Assembly: GCA_905215045.1 (NCBI GenBank)
Contig: CAJMOO010000108.1
Coordinates: 1 to 5,527 of the forward strand
Reading direction: 5' to 3'
DNA: 5,527 bases
Source: an uncultured bacterium
GTDB lineage: Bacteria > Bacillota_A > Clostridia > Lachnospirales > Lachnospiraceae
Shown: in pieces, positions 1 through 5,527 of the stretch
How the letters are laid out: the number at the start of each line of letters is the position of its first letter
Position numbering within the stretch: the stretch's first letter is position 1
Program-made: the position numbers and the translations under genes
The notes under the pieces: model-generated
Told to the model about the DNA's origin: nothing
The model's input: the letters and a program-made list of their open reading frames with translations, nothing else
Database searches by the model: none

Positions 1-1089
1 ATCGATAAAGTCTTTTGCTTTCTGTGCATCACCTTTGATTTCGAATGTGAAGATAGATCCACCACCGTTAGGGAAGTATTTTTTGTATAATTCCTGCTGT
101 TCTGGATCATCAGATACAGATGGATGGTTTACTTTTTCTACTGCTGGATGGTTTTTCAGGTATTCTACAACTTTTAATGCATTTTCTACGTGGCGTTCTA
201 CTCTTAAGGATAATGTTTCTAATCCCTGTAAGAAGATGAATGCGTGTACTGGAGATAATGTTGCTCCTGTGTCACGAAGTAATAATGCTCTGATCTTAGT
301 TACGAATGCTGCTGCTCCAACGTCTTTTGTGAAGCTTACTCCATGGTAGCTTGGGTTTGGTTCTACTAATGATGGGAATTTTCCTGATGCTTCCCAGTCG
401 AATTTACCACCGTCAACGATGACACCACCGATTGTTGTTCCGTGACCACCGATGAATTTTGTTGCAGAATGTACTACGATGTCTGCTCCGTATTCGATTG
501 GTCTTACAAGGTATGGTGTTGCAAATGTGTTGTCTACAATCAGTGGAATGTTGTGTTCATGAGCGATTGCTGCTGCTTTCTCGATGTCTACAACATCTGA
601 GTTTGGATTTCCTAATGTTTCAATGAATAATAATTTTGTGTTATCTTTGATAGCTGCTCTTACTTCATCTTCATTGAAAATGTCTACGAATGTTGTTTCG
701 ATTCCGTAATCTGGTAATGTATGCTCTAAGAAGTTGTATGTTCCACCGTAAATGTTTTTCGCTGCAACTACGTGATCTCCTGCTTTTGTGATGTTTTCGA
801 TTGCGTATGTAATTGCTGCTGCTCCAGATGCTACTGCTAATGCTGCAACTCCACCTTCCAGTGCTGCGATTCTCTGTTCGAAGATATCTTCTGTTGGGTT
901 TGTTAATCTTCCGTAGATGTTACCTGCATCTGCAAGTCCGAAACGAGCTGCTGCATGATCGCAGTTTCTAAATACATAAGATGATGTCTGATAAATAGGT
1001 ACTGCTCTTGCATCTGTCACTGGATCTGGCTGTTCCTGTCCTACGTGTAACTGTAATGTTTCAAACTTATAATTTCTTTCTTTACTCAT
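1..1089 (-). CDS. metY: O-acetylhomoserine sulfhydrylase, PLP-dependent (C-terminus cut by window edge)
   Basis: Reading the minus strand from the ATG at 1089 gives 363 codons open to the window edge. Family members are about 425-430 residues, so some 60-65 C-terminal residues are missing. The product is a cytoplasmic Cys/Met-metabolism PLP enzyme, which makes homocysteine from O-acetylhomoserine and sulfide (some members also act on O-acetylserine). Visible motifs are the N-terminal [10 protein letters not shown] and [10 protein letters not shown] (about 14-40), YGRLTNPT (59-66), the cofactor-contacting DNTFATPY (186-193), and [10 protein letters not shown], with K211 as the predicted Schiff-base lysine. 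[10 protein letters not shown] and EPNPSYHG (230-250) are typical of O-acetylhomoserine sulfhydrylases rather than cystathionine gamma-synthases or lyases. The start is supported by an AAGGAG site 10 nt upstream. Codons are strongly biased (GCA, ACA, GGA, AAC, ATC, TTC), unlike the neighbouring genes, which suggests high expression. A LysR gene lies directly upstream in the same direction. Confidence 0.95.
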   Translation of the reverse strand, partial: MSKERNYKFETLQLHVGQEQPDPVTDARAVPIYQTSSYVFRNCDHAAARFGLADAGNIYGRLTNPTEDIFEQRIAALEGGVAALAVASGAAAITYAIENITKAGDHVVAAKNIYGGTYNFLEHTLPDYGIETTFVDIFNEDEVRAAIKDNTKLLFIETLGNPNSDVVDIEKAAAIAHEHNIPLIVDNTFATPYLVRPIEYGADIVVHSATKFIGGHGTTIGGVIVDGGKFDWEASGKFPSLVEPNPSYHGVSFTKDVGAAAFVTKIRALLLRDTGATLSPVHAFIFLQGLETLSLRVERHVENALKVVEYLKNHPAVEKVNHPSVSDDPEQQELYKKYFPNGGGSIFTFEIKGDAQKAKDFID

Positions 1090-1099
1090 AATTTTCTAT

Positions 1100-1105
1100 C
1101 TCCTT
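1100..1105 (-). promoter_or_regulatory. Ribosome binding site of metY
   Basis: The minus strand reads AAGGAG, ending 10 nt before the ATG at 1089. It is a near-perfect Shine-Dalgarno sequence in an A-rich, apparently unstructured leader, consistent with strong translation. It fixes the metY start. Confidence 0.85.
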
Positions 1106-1157
1106 TGTTGACTTTTTATTTTGAATTTTGTTTGTTGTCTTTCTTGATTACAAACTT

Positions 1158-1187
1158 ATCTTACCATTTGATTTCCTACTTGTCCAA
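1158..1187 (-). promoter_or_regulatory. Predicted metY promoter, overlapping a candidate LysR-type operator
   Basis: On the minus strand a -35-like TTGGAC (1182-1187; TGGACA if shifted by one) is followed, after 17-18 bp, by a -10-like TAAGAT (1158-1163). Transcription would start near 1151, giving a leader of about 60 nt, too short to hold an S-box or T-box element. The -35 region lies inside the 12-mer ATATTGGACAAG (1179-1190), which recurs with one mismatch at the lysR promoter (2275-2286). The -10 is imperfect, which fits an activated promoter. A TTGACT at 1195-1200 is an alternative -35 but has no good -10 at the right distance. This is prediction from consensus matching only. Confidence 0.6.
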
Positions 1188-1207
1188 TATGAAAAGTCAA
1201 CATCTAG

Positions 1208-2140
1208 TTATAGGATATCCTTATAGCCAGACTCATCACCCATCGCTTTATACTTTTTGATCTCCTCTAAGTACTTCTCTCCTAATGGGCTGATCGCTAC
1301 TCCCTTTCGCTTGATATAGCCGATCGTCATGAGCTCATCCGATTTTAATTTCACAGCACAGTAATCGTCGCCATTTAAGCTTTCACAGATAATTCCTGAA
1401 CATAGGGTATATCCGTTTAATCCGACCATCAGATTTAGCATTGTCGCACGGTCATTTGCTTTGATCAGTCGTTTGTATTCATAGGTGCTTAATACTTCCT
1501 CTGCAAAATAAAAAGAGTTATATTCCCCTTGTTCAAAGGACAGACATGGATATTCTTCCAGTTCTTCGATTGAAATCTCTTCTTTGTCTGCCAGTGGATG
1601 TCCTTTCCACATATAAACGTAGATTCCGCATTCCAATAATGGATGAAATTCAAGTCCTGATTCCTGCAGCATCTTGCTTAATACTTTCTTATTAAATTCA
1701 TTTAAATAAAGAATTCCGATCTCACTGTGGAAATCTTTGACATCTTTGATCACTTCATATGTCTTTGTCTCTCTGACTGCAAATTCATACTCATCCATAC
1801 CAAACTGTTTGACCATTTCAACAAAGGCATTGACCGCAAAGGTATAATGCTGCATGGAAACCCCGAATTTCTTCTTGATGTTCTTCTTTTCAATATAGCG
1901 GGATTCCATCAGCTGGTATTGTTCTACAACCTGTCTTGCATAGCTTAGGAATTCCATTCCTTCCTGTGTGACAGATACCCCTCGGTTGCTTCTCTTAAAT
2001 AATTCCGTTCCGATTTCTTTTTCTAATTCTTTGACCGCAAGAGACAGGCTTGGCTGTGAGATAAAGAGACTTTTTGCTGCTTCATTCATAGATCCTGTAT
2101 CTGCGATCGCAATAATATATCTTAATTGTGTTAATGTCAT
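1208..2140 (-). CDS. LysR-family transcriptional regulator, probable regulator of metY
   Basis: This complete 310-residue protein has the usual LysR length. The N-terminal winged helix-turn-helix (about 1-60) is clear: LTQLRYIIAIADTGSMNEAAKSLF, then SQPSLSLAVKELEKEIGTELFKR, then a wing ending in VSVTQEG. A linker helix (about 62-90) leads into the effector-binding domain (about 92-295). The start at 2140 is supported by a purine-rich AGGAAGGG site upstream and by the standard LysR N-terminus. The gene ends 118 bp before metY on the same strand, with no terminator visible between, so some read-through is possible. The pairing and a shared promoter motif suggest control of sulfur amino acid synthesis, with a precursor such as O-acetylserine or O-acetylhomoserine as possible co-inducer. 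That role is inferred from context: the effector domain gives no ligand specificity I can read. Confidence 0.93.
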   Translation of the reverse strand: MTLTQLRYIIAIADTGSMNEAAKSLFISQPSLSLAVKELEKEIGTELFKRSNRGVSVTQEGMEFLSYARQVVEQYQLMESRYIEKKNIKKKFGVSMQHYTFAVNAFVEMVKQFGMDEYEFAVRETKTYEVIKDVKDFHSEIGILYLNEFNKKVLSKMLQESGLEFHPLLECGIYVYMWKGHPLADKEEISIEELEEYPCLSFEQGEYNSFYFAEEVLSTYEYKRLIKANDRATMLNLMVGLNGYTLCSGIICESLNGDDYCAVKLKSDELMTIGYIKRKGVAISPLGEKYLEEIKKYKAMGDESGYKDIL

Positions 2141-2147
2141 AATTCTT

Positions 2148-2155
2148 CCCTTCCT
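2148..2155 (-). promoter_or_regulatory. Ribosome binding site of lysR-type gene
   Basis: The minus strand reads AGGAAGGG, 7 nt before the ATG at 2140. It is a purine-rich but imperfect Shine-Dalgarno sequence. A second AAGGAT lies just upstream, about 16-21 nt from the ATG and too far away to be the main site. Confidence 0.6.
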
Positions 2156-2176
2156 TATCCTTTGAAATGATTTTCT

Positions 2177-2236
2177 CCTGCCTATAATTTTCTTGCTTTC
2201 ATTTCTTTGTATTTGTTTTCTTCTATATATAGCAGG
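2177..2236 (-). repeat. Long-range inverted repeat in the lysR leader
   Basis: In the predicted lysR leader, CCTGCTATA (2228-2236 read on the minus strand) can pair with TATAGGCAGG (2177-2186), leaving one bulged G. The loop is about 41 nt and A-rich, and contains a six-codon mini-ORF (MKARKL) without a convincing RBS. The leader from the predicted start site to the ATG is about 105 nt, long for a regulator gene. The pairing is short and mostly A/U outside the GC clamp, so it may be chance. It matches no riboswitch class I recognise. Confidence 0.25.
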
Positions 2237-2253
2237 TTTCTTGTCTGTGGTCT

Positions 2254-2282
2254 ATTATACTTGATTTTTCCTTTCTTGTCCT
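2254..2282 (-). promoter_or_regulatory. Predicted promoter of the lysR-type gene
   Basis: On the minus strand AGGACA (2277-2282) is followed after exactly 17 bp by a perfect TATAAT (2254-2259). The -35 is weak and sits within ATATAGGACAAG (2275-2286), which matches the metY promoter motif at 11 of 12 positions. A related GACAAGAAA occurs again at 2237-2245 near the predicted start site. This is the arrangement expected if LysR binds its own promoter, though binding is inferred. It faces away from the marR promoter, with only 22 bp between the two -35 boxes. Confidence 0.65.
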
Positions 2283-2304
2283 ATATTTTTAAAAGAATTT
2301 CCTC

Positions 2305-2334
2305 TTGACACTCCTGTTTTATTTGTCATATAAT
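2305..2334 (+). promoter_or_regulatory. Strong sigma-A promoter of the marR operon
   Basis: A perfect TTGACA (2305-2310) and a perfect TATAAT (2329-2334) are separated by 18 bp. An A/T-rich stretch upstream (2283-2300) could act as an UP element. Transcription should start near 2340-2342. A consensus promoter followed at once by a large palindrome is the usual architecture of a gene held off by a repressor. Confidence 0.85.
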
Positions 2335-2347
2335 AATGAACGTTGCG

Positions 2348-2378
2348 ATAGTTAGAATTCTAACTATTAGCTTTCTAA
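2348..2378 (+). promoter_or_regulatory. Probable MarR operator: perfect 20-bp palindrome plus a second half-matching box
   Basis: ATAGTTAGAATTCTAACTAT at 2348-2367 is a perfect inverted repeat. Its core TTAG-N4-CTAA (2352-2363) recurs 15 bp downstream at 2367-2378 with a different spacer (CTTT). Both boxes fall at about +8 to +38 relative to the predicted start site, before the marR RBS. MarR dimers typically bind palindromes of about 16-20 bp at their own promoters, so autorepression of marR and the gene behind it is the likely role. Binding is inferred. The RNA could also form a 20-nt self-complementary hairpin, but with no loop it would be a poor one. Confidence 0.75.
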
Positions 2379-2384
2379 TCATAA

Positions 2385-2390
2385 AAGGAG
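2385..2390 (+). promoter_or_regulatory. Ribosome binding site that decides the marR start
   Basis: AAGGAG lies 11 nt before the ATG at 2402. The earlier in-frame ATG at 2336 has no RBS and lies at or upstream of the predicted transcription start, so it cannot be the usual start. The same 11-nt spacing is seen for the next gene. Confidence 0.85.
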
Positions 2391-2401
2391 CATCATCATT
2401 T

Positions 2402-2827
2402 ATGTATGAATCATCTTACCACTATCTTCTGATGTCCAATCATTTAGGTTTCCAGAAGAAAGTCATGGCCATCTTAAAGCCACTTGGCCTCTCAACCGGC
2501 CAGCCAAAGGTCTTAGACCATCTTCGATATCATAATGGTGTCAGTCAGAAAGAGATTGCACACGCATGTCATATCGAGCCCGCTTCCTTAACTTCCATTT
2601 TAAACCGAATGGAAAAACAACATATGATCGAGCGCAAAACCTTAAATGGAAACCGCCGGTCTTTTCATATTTTTCTCACCGATTATGGAATGGAATTATC
2701 TGAATCAATTGAAAAAGCTTTCTTATCTCTTGAAAATGAAGTTTTTTCTGAGATTTCTGATACTGAAAAGGAACAATTTTTAAAGACTTTTGAAAAACTA
2801 TATGAAAATATTACGAAAGAGGAGTAA
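2402..2827 (+). CDS. MarR-family transcriptional regulator, probable local repressor
   Basis: From the ATG at 2402 the product is 141 residues, a normal MarR length. A helical N-terminus (about 1-30) precedes the winged helix-turn-helix: TGQPKVLDHLRYHNGVSQKEIAHAC (32-56), recognition helix EPASLTSILNRMEKQHMIERK (59-79), and wing LNGNRRSFHIFLTDYG (81-96), where the family's usual D-R is N-R. A C-terminal dimerisation helix follows (about 99-140). The reading frame extends back to 2336, but those 22 codons cover the predicted start site and the palindrome and lack an RBS, so they are excluded. The gene is first in an operon with the membrane-kinase fusion, whose RBS overlaps its last codons. 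It probably represses both genes through the palindrome and is released by a small ligand or stress. No redox-sensing cysteine pattern is evident (only one Cys, residue 56), and the ligand is unknown. Confidence 0.92.
   Translation: MYESSYHYLLMSNHLGFQKKVMAILKPLGLSTGQPKVLDHLRYHNGVSQKEIAHACHIEPASLTSILNRMEKQHMIERKTLNGNRRSFHIFLTDYGMELSESIEKAFLSLENEVFSEISDTEKEQFLKTFEKLYENITKEE
2816..2824 (+). promoter_or_regulatory. Ribosome binding site of the fusion gene, inside the end of marR
   Basis: AAAGAGGAG occupies the last codons of marR directly before its TAA and lies 11 nt before the ATG at 2836. It shows that the two genes are expressed together. Confidence 0.75.
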
Positions 2828-2835
2828 ATTACATC

Positions 2836-4113
2836 ATGGAAAAACTAAAACGTTATATCATCTTTTTTATCGGGCTTTACATTAACTCCCTCGGAGTTGC
2901 CCTGATCACAAAAGCAAGTCTTGGTACATCACCGATTTCTTCAATTCCCTATGTACTAAGTCTTAATTTTCCATTTACACTTGGAAATTTCACCATTTTC
3001 TTCAGTCTGTTACTGATTTTTTTACAGCTGTTGATCTTACGAAAGAATTTTAAACTGGAACATTTTTTACAGATTCCGATTTCTATATTATTCGGATATT
3101 TTATTGACTGGTCTATGGTCCTTCTTGGATTTGTAAACCCTCATTTTTATCTGCTGAAAATGATTTATCTGTTAATTGGATGTCTAATTCTTGGATTTGG
3201 TGTGTATACAGAAGTGCTTGCTAATGTTGCAATGCTTCCTGGAGAATCTTTTGTACGTGCTGTTGTAATGACATGGCATACAGAATTCGGAGTGACGAAA
3301 ATCTGTTTTGATGTATCTATGACTGTGATCGCTGCTATTCTTTCTTTTGTATTTGCAGGAAAGTTAGATGGTGTCCGTGAAGGTACCGTCATTGCAGCTT
3401 TACTTGTTGGATTTATTGCACGTTTATTTGGACGTTTCTTATCTTTTGTGGAACCAATGTTATTCCCAGGAACACAAGATGCAGTCGATTCAGAAACTAC
3501 AGAAGACTCTGCCGATATTCCTACGGTTATTGCAATCGCACGCGAATATGGAAGCGGTGGACATGATCTTGGAGAAGCACTTGCGAAACGTCTTGGATTT
3601 GATTTCTACGACAACGAGATCATTCAGATGGCTGCCGGGTCTACTGGTTATGATCCTGAATTTATTAAGAATAATGATGAACAGATGCGCAGTTCCCTGC
3701 TTTATGACTTAGTCAATCAGGTATATTCTCATGCGCCACAAAACCCAGCTCCAAAAGATAATATCTTTGCTGCAGAATCTAAAGTCATTCATGATCTTGC
3801 TTCTAAAGGAAATTGTGTTGTGATCGGTCGTTGTGCAGATTATATCCTACGAAACCGCCCTCATTGTATGAGAATCTTTTTACATGCACCTGCTGAGTAT
3901 CGTGTGAAGCGAATTATGAGAACTGAAAACTTATCTCATGATGCGGCACTTACAAAAGCGATTCAGATGAACCGCAAGCGTTCTGATAACTATCATTATT
4001 ATACACACCAGCCTTGGGGATTATCCAGAAACTATCATCTGACACTGGATACTTCACTTGGAGATGATTTTGTACTTGACAGCATTTGTGAGGGATTGAA
4101 ACATATTCAGTAA
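2836..4113 (+). CDS. YczE/YitT-like membrane protein fused to a cytidylate-kinase-like domain
   Basis: This 425-residue protein has two parts in one unbroken frame. Residues 1-210 are a multi-pass membrane domain with hydrophobic segments near 7-28, 50-68, 78-98, 107-128, 157-175 and 183-205. The motif GVALITKASLGTSPISSIPY (20-38) is the hallmark of YczE/YyaS/YitT-type proteins, whose function is not established. An acidic linker (about 213-228) leads to a P-loop domain resembling the cytidylate-kinase-2 family: IAIAREYGSGGHDLG (232-246), KRLGFDFYDNEII, VVIGRCADYILRN (328-340), MRIFLHAPAEYRVKRI (345-360) and NRKRSDNYHYYT (379-390). The P-loop-like segment lacks the classical GK[ST]; its place is taken by GGHDLG, as I recall being usual in this subfamily. 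CMP phosphorylation is therefore not assured, and the domain may have another substrate or bind nucleotide as a sensor. The gene follows marR by 8 bp and ends just before a strong terminator. Domain calls are confident; the function is unknown. Confidence 0.88.
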   Translation: MEKLKRYIIFFIGLYINSLGVALITKASLGTSPISSIPYVLSLNFPFTLGNFTIFFSLLLIFLQLLILRKNFKLEHFLQIPISILFGYFIDWSMVLLGFVNPHFYLLKMIYLLIGCLILGFGVYTEVLANVAMLPGESFVRAVVMTWHTEFGVTKICFDVSMTVIAAILSFVFAGKLDGVREGTVIAALLVGFIARLFGRFLSFVEPMLFPGTQDAVDSETTEDSADIPTVIAIAREYGSGGHDLGEALAKRLGFDFYDNEIIQMAAGSTGYDPEFIKNNDEQMRSSLLYDLVNQVYSHAPQNPAPKDNIFAAESKVIHDLASKGNCVVIGRCADYILRNRPHCMRIFLHAPAEYRVKRIMRTENLSHDAALTKAIQMNRKRSDNYHYYTHQPWGLSRNYHLTLDTSLGDDFVLDSICEGLKHIQ

Positions 4114-4128
4114 TTTTATTATGATTGT

Positions 4129-4170
4129 AAAAAGGATAGATGTCTTGAATCTATGACATCTATCCTTTTT
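4129..4170. terminator. Bidirectional rho-independent terminator between convergent genes
   Basis: The arms 4129-4144 and 4155-4170 are perfectly complementary over 16 bp (AAAAAGGATAGATGTC and its reverse complement) around a 10-nt loop. On the plus strand the stem runs into TTTTTCATTTG, ending the marR operon 15 bp after the fusion gene's stop. On the minus strand it runs into TTTTTACAAT, ending the histidine kinase transcript. The right arm touches the kinase stop codon at 4170-4172. Confidence 0.93.
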
Positions 4171-5522
4171 CATTTGAAACTTTCTTTTGGAAACTGAAAT
4201 ATAAAACTTGTTCCTTCTCCTTTTTTGCTTTCTACACGGATTTGTCCGTCATGAACTGCTACGATAAAGCGAACCATCGAAAGCCCAAGTCCAGTTCCTC
4301 CATTTTCTCTGGAGCGGCTTTTATCGACTCGATAAAAACGGTCCCATATCTTAGAAAGATGTTCTTGATCTATTCCAATCCCATCATCCTTTACTTTCCC
4401 TATGACCAAATCTTCTTGCTCTTTCCATAGAATATCAATATGACCATATTCTTTTCCATAGCTGATCGCATTCTGAATAAGATTCATCATCATTCGTAAT
4501 AATAACGTATGATTTCCCATCATCTTTATATCTAAATCGCTGGAAACAGATATTTGAATCTTCTTTTTATCTGCCTGTTCTCGCAATTCTTCTACGACAA
4601 CTTCTGTCAATAGTCCTAAATCCACTTCTTCCATATCATAAGATTCGTTCATCTCGCCTCTTGCGATCATTAGCATCTCATTCATCAATTTTGACATACG
4701 CTTTGCCTGTCTTAAAATGATTCTGATCTCTTCTTTTTCTTCCTCTTTGAATGTTGGATCTTCTATAAAATATTCGCATTGAGAAATAATCACGGTCACT
4801 GGCGTTCGAAGTTCATGTGATACATCTGCGGTAAATTGTTTTTCTTTTTCAAAAGAAGCTTCCAGCCTTTCAAACATTTCATTGAATTTCTGTGATAGTT
4901 CATATAATTCATCTCTTGCTTTTGGCAAAGATAATCTTCTTGTAAGATCCTTTCCATTGCTGATATTTTCCGCTTGATCGCAAATAAGATCAACTTGTTT
5001 TAATGCACGCTTGAGCATCAAATATCCTGTCATTCCGATCAATAAAATCAATAATGGATATAAAATGATCATCATCTTCTGGGATGTTTTCATAAATACT
5101 TCGACTGCATGAATGGATGTGATTCCTCTGATCCAGATTGCTTTGTTCTTTCCATAAGTGTATACACTATCATAAATCATCCATTTACTGTTTCTCGATG
5201 TTATGACCCTTGGTGTATGCGACTTTAAGATTGTTTGTTTCGGAAATTTCTCTGGCATTGTACCATATAATAATTTTCCATTGTCATCATAGACGCAAAA
5301 CATAACTCCATCTTGATAAAACTTTGTATCTTCTGATAAATAATAAGTTCCATCTTGAAATTGAAAGTTTGCAGAAAAACCTGTCACTGCTGCACTGACT
5401 TCTTCTTCCGTCGCTGAAATCCCGACTTTATCGACAAAGTAAAACATAAAGGCAATAACCATTCCTAAAATCAGTGCAATGATCCCTGTATACCATAATG
5501 TGACCTTTTTCTTGATCGTCAT
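4170..5522 (-). CDS. Two-component sensor histidine kinase (HAMP-HisKA-HATPase_c)
   Basis: This 450-residue membrane kinase has transmembrane segments at about 11-30 and 150-170, flanking an extracytoplasmic sensor region of roughly 115 residues that I do not recognise. HAMP follows (about 171-222). The HisKA box FTADVSHELRTPVT carries the phosphoacceptor H236. The ATP-binding domain shows the N box NLIQNAISYG (347-356), G1 KDDGIGID (378-385), F box IWDRFYRVDKSRS (392-404) and G2 GGTGLGLS (408-415). All catalytic motifs are intact, so it should be active. The ATG at 5522 fits the usual start style (MTIKKKVTLWYTGI), but only 5 bases precede it in the window, so the RBS and any earlier start cannot be checked. 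A response regulator would be expected upstream, beyond the right edge. The gene converges on the fusion gene and is separated from it by the shared terminator, so it is unlikely to belong to that operon. The signal sensed is unknown. Confidence 0.94.
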   Translation of the reverse strand: MTIKKKVTLWYTGIIALILGMVIAFMFYFVDKVGISATEEEVSAAVTGFSANFQFQDGTYYLSEDTKFYQDGVMFCVYDDNGKLLYGTMPEKFPKQTILKSHTPRVITSRNSKWMIYDSVYTYGKNKAIWIRGITSIHAVEVFMKTSQKMMIILYPLLILLIGMTGYLMLKRALKQVDLICDQAENISNGKDLTRRLSLPKARDELYELSQKFNEMFERLEASFEKEKQFTADVSHELRTPVTVIISQCEYFIEDPTFKEEEKEEIRIILRQAKRMSKLMNEMLMIARGEMNESYDMEEVDLGLLTEVVVEELREQADKKKIQISVSSDLDIKMMGNHTLLLRMMMNLIQNAISYGKEYGHIDILWKEQEDLVIGKVKDDGIGIDQEHLSKIWDRFYRVDKSRSRENGGTGLGLSMVRFIVAVHDGQIRVESKKGEGTSFIFQFPKESFK

Positions 5523-5527
5523 CTGCT

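Noticed and set aside
35..349. Plus-strand reading frame of 104 codons
   Set aside because: It lies antisense to metY, whose frame has clear family motifs. The predicted protein is serine/threonine-rich with no recognisable domain and no RBS.
1110..1207. Terminator between lysR and metY
   Set aside because: I looked for a GC-rich stem followed by a T-tract on the minus strand and found none.
1213..1220. Palindrome GGATATCC before the lysR stop codon
   Set aside because: It is only 8 bp, lies inside the last lysR codons and has no T-tract, so it is neither a terminator nor a convincing operator.
1727..2165. Two plus-strand reading frames (1727-1948 and 1968-2165)
   Set aside because: Both are antisense to the well-supported LysR gene, lack RBSs and resemble no family.
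3165..3712. Frames at 3165-3392 (minus) and 3368-3712 (plus)
   Set aside because: They overlap the fusion gene in other frames. The fusion frame carries conserved membrane and kinase motifs across the whole stretch, so these are shadows and do not indicate a frameshift.
4242..4993. Frames at 4242-4430 (plus) and 4796-4993 (minus)
   Set aside because: They fall within the HisKA/HATPase part of the histidine kinase, which is intact in its own frame.
1..5527. Mobile element, CRISPR array, tRNA or rRNA
   Set aside because: No transposase or integrase reading frame, terminal repeats, spaced direct repeats or recognisable RNA gene was seen on either strand.

Overview
The window is a low-GC, A/T-rich chromosomal segment with strong AAGGAG-type ribosome binding sites. 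Its protein styles (a YczE-like membrane domain, a cytidylate-kinase-2-like domain, a LysR regulator beside an O-acetylhomoserine sulfhydrylase) suggest an anaerobic Firmicute of the class Clostridia, probably Lachnospiraceae. The taxonomic call is inference from sequence style, not from a marker gene. I see no rRNA, tRNA, CRISPR array, insertion sequence or prophage gene.

Layout, left to right. (1) Positions 1-1089, minus strand: most of an O-acetylhomoserine sulfhydrylase (metY type), cut at its C-terminus by the window edge, with its own promoter and RBS. (2) 1208-2140, minus: a LysR-family regulator, upstream of metY in the same direction. (3) 2141-2401: an intergenic region holding two divergent sigma-A-type promoters whose -35 boxes are 22 bp apart, a long lysR leader with a possible hairpin, and a perfect 20-bp palindrome just downstream of the rightward start site. 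(4) 2402-2827, plus: a MarR-family regulator. (5) 2836-4113, plus: an uncharacterised single-frame fusion of a YczE/YitT-like multi-pass membrane domain to a cytidylate-kinase-like P-loop domain, 8 bp behind marR. (6) 4129-4170: a perfect 16-bp-stem terminator that looks bidirectional. (7) 4170-5522, minus: a complete sensor histidine kinase whose response regulator, if it has one, lies beyond the right edge.

Three units can be read. In the sulfur unit, LysR probably controls metY and perhaps itself: the metY and lysR promoters share an 11-of-12 matching motif at the -35 region. In the second unit, marR and the membrane-kinase fusion form a two-gene operon, probably repressed by MarR at the palindrome. 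The histidine kinase belongs to a third, converging unit. The marR-fusion operon is the best candidate here for an undescribed system: a membrane domain of unknown function tied to a nucleotide-kinase-like domain with an atypical P-loop, under local control. Its substrate and role cannot be told from the sequence.
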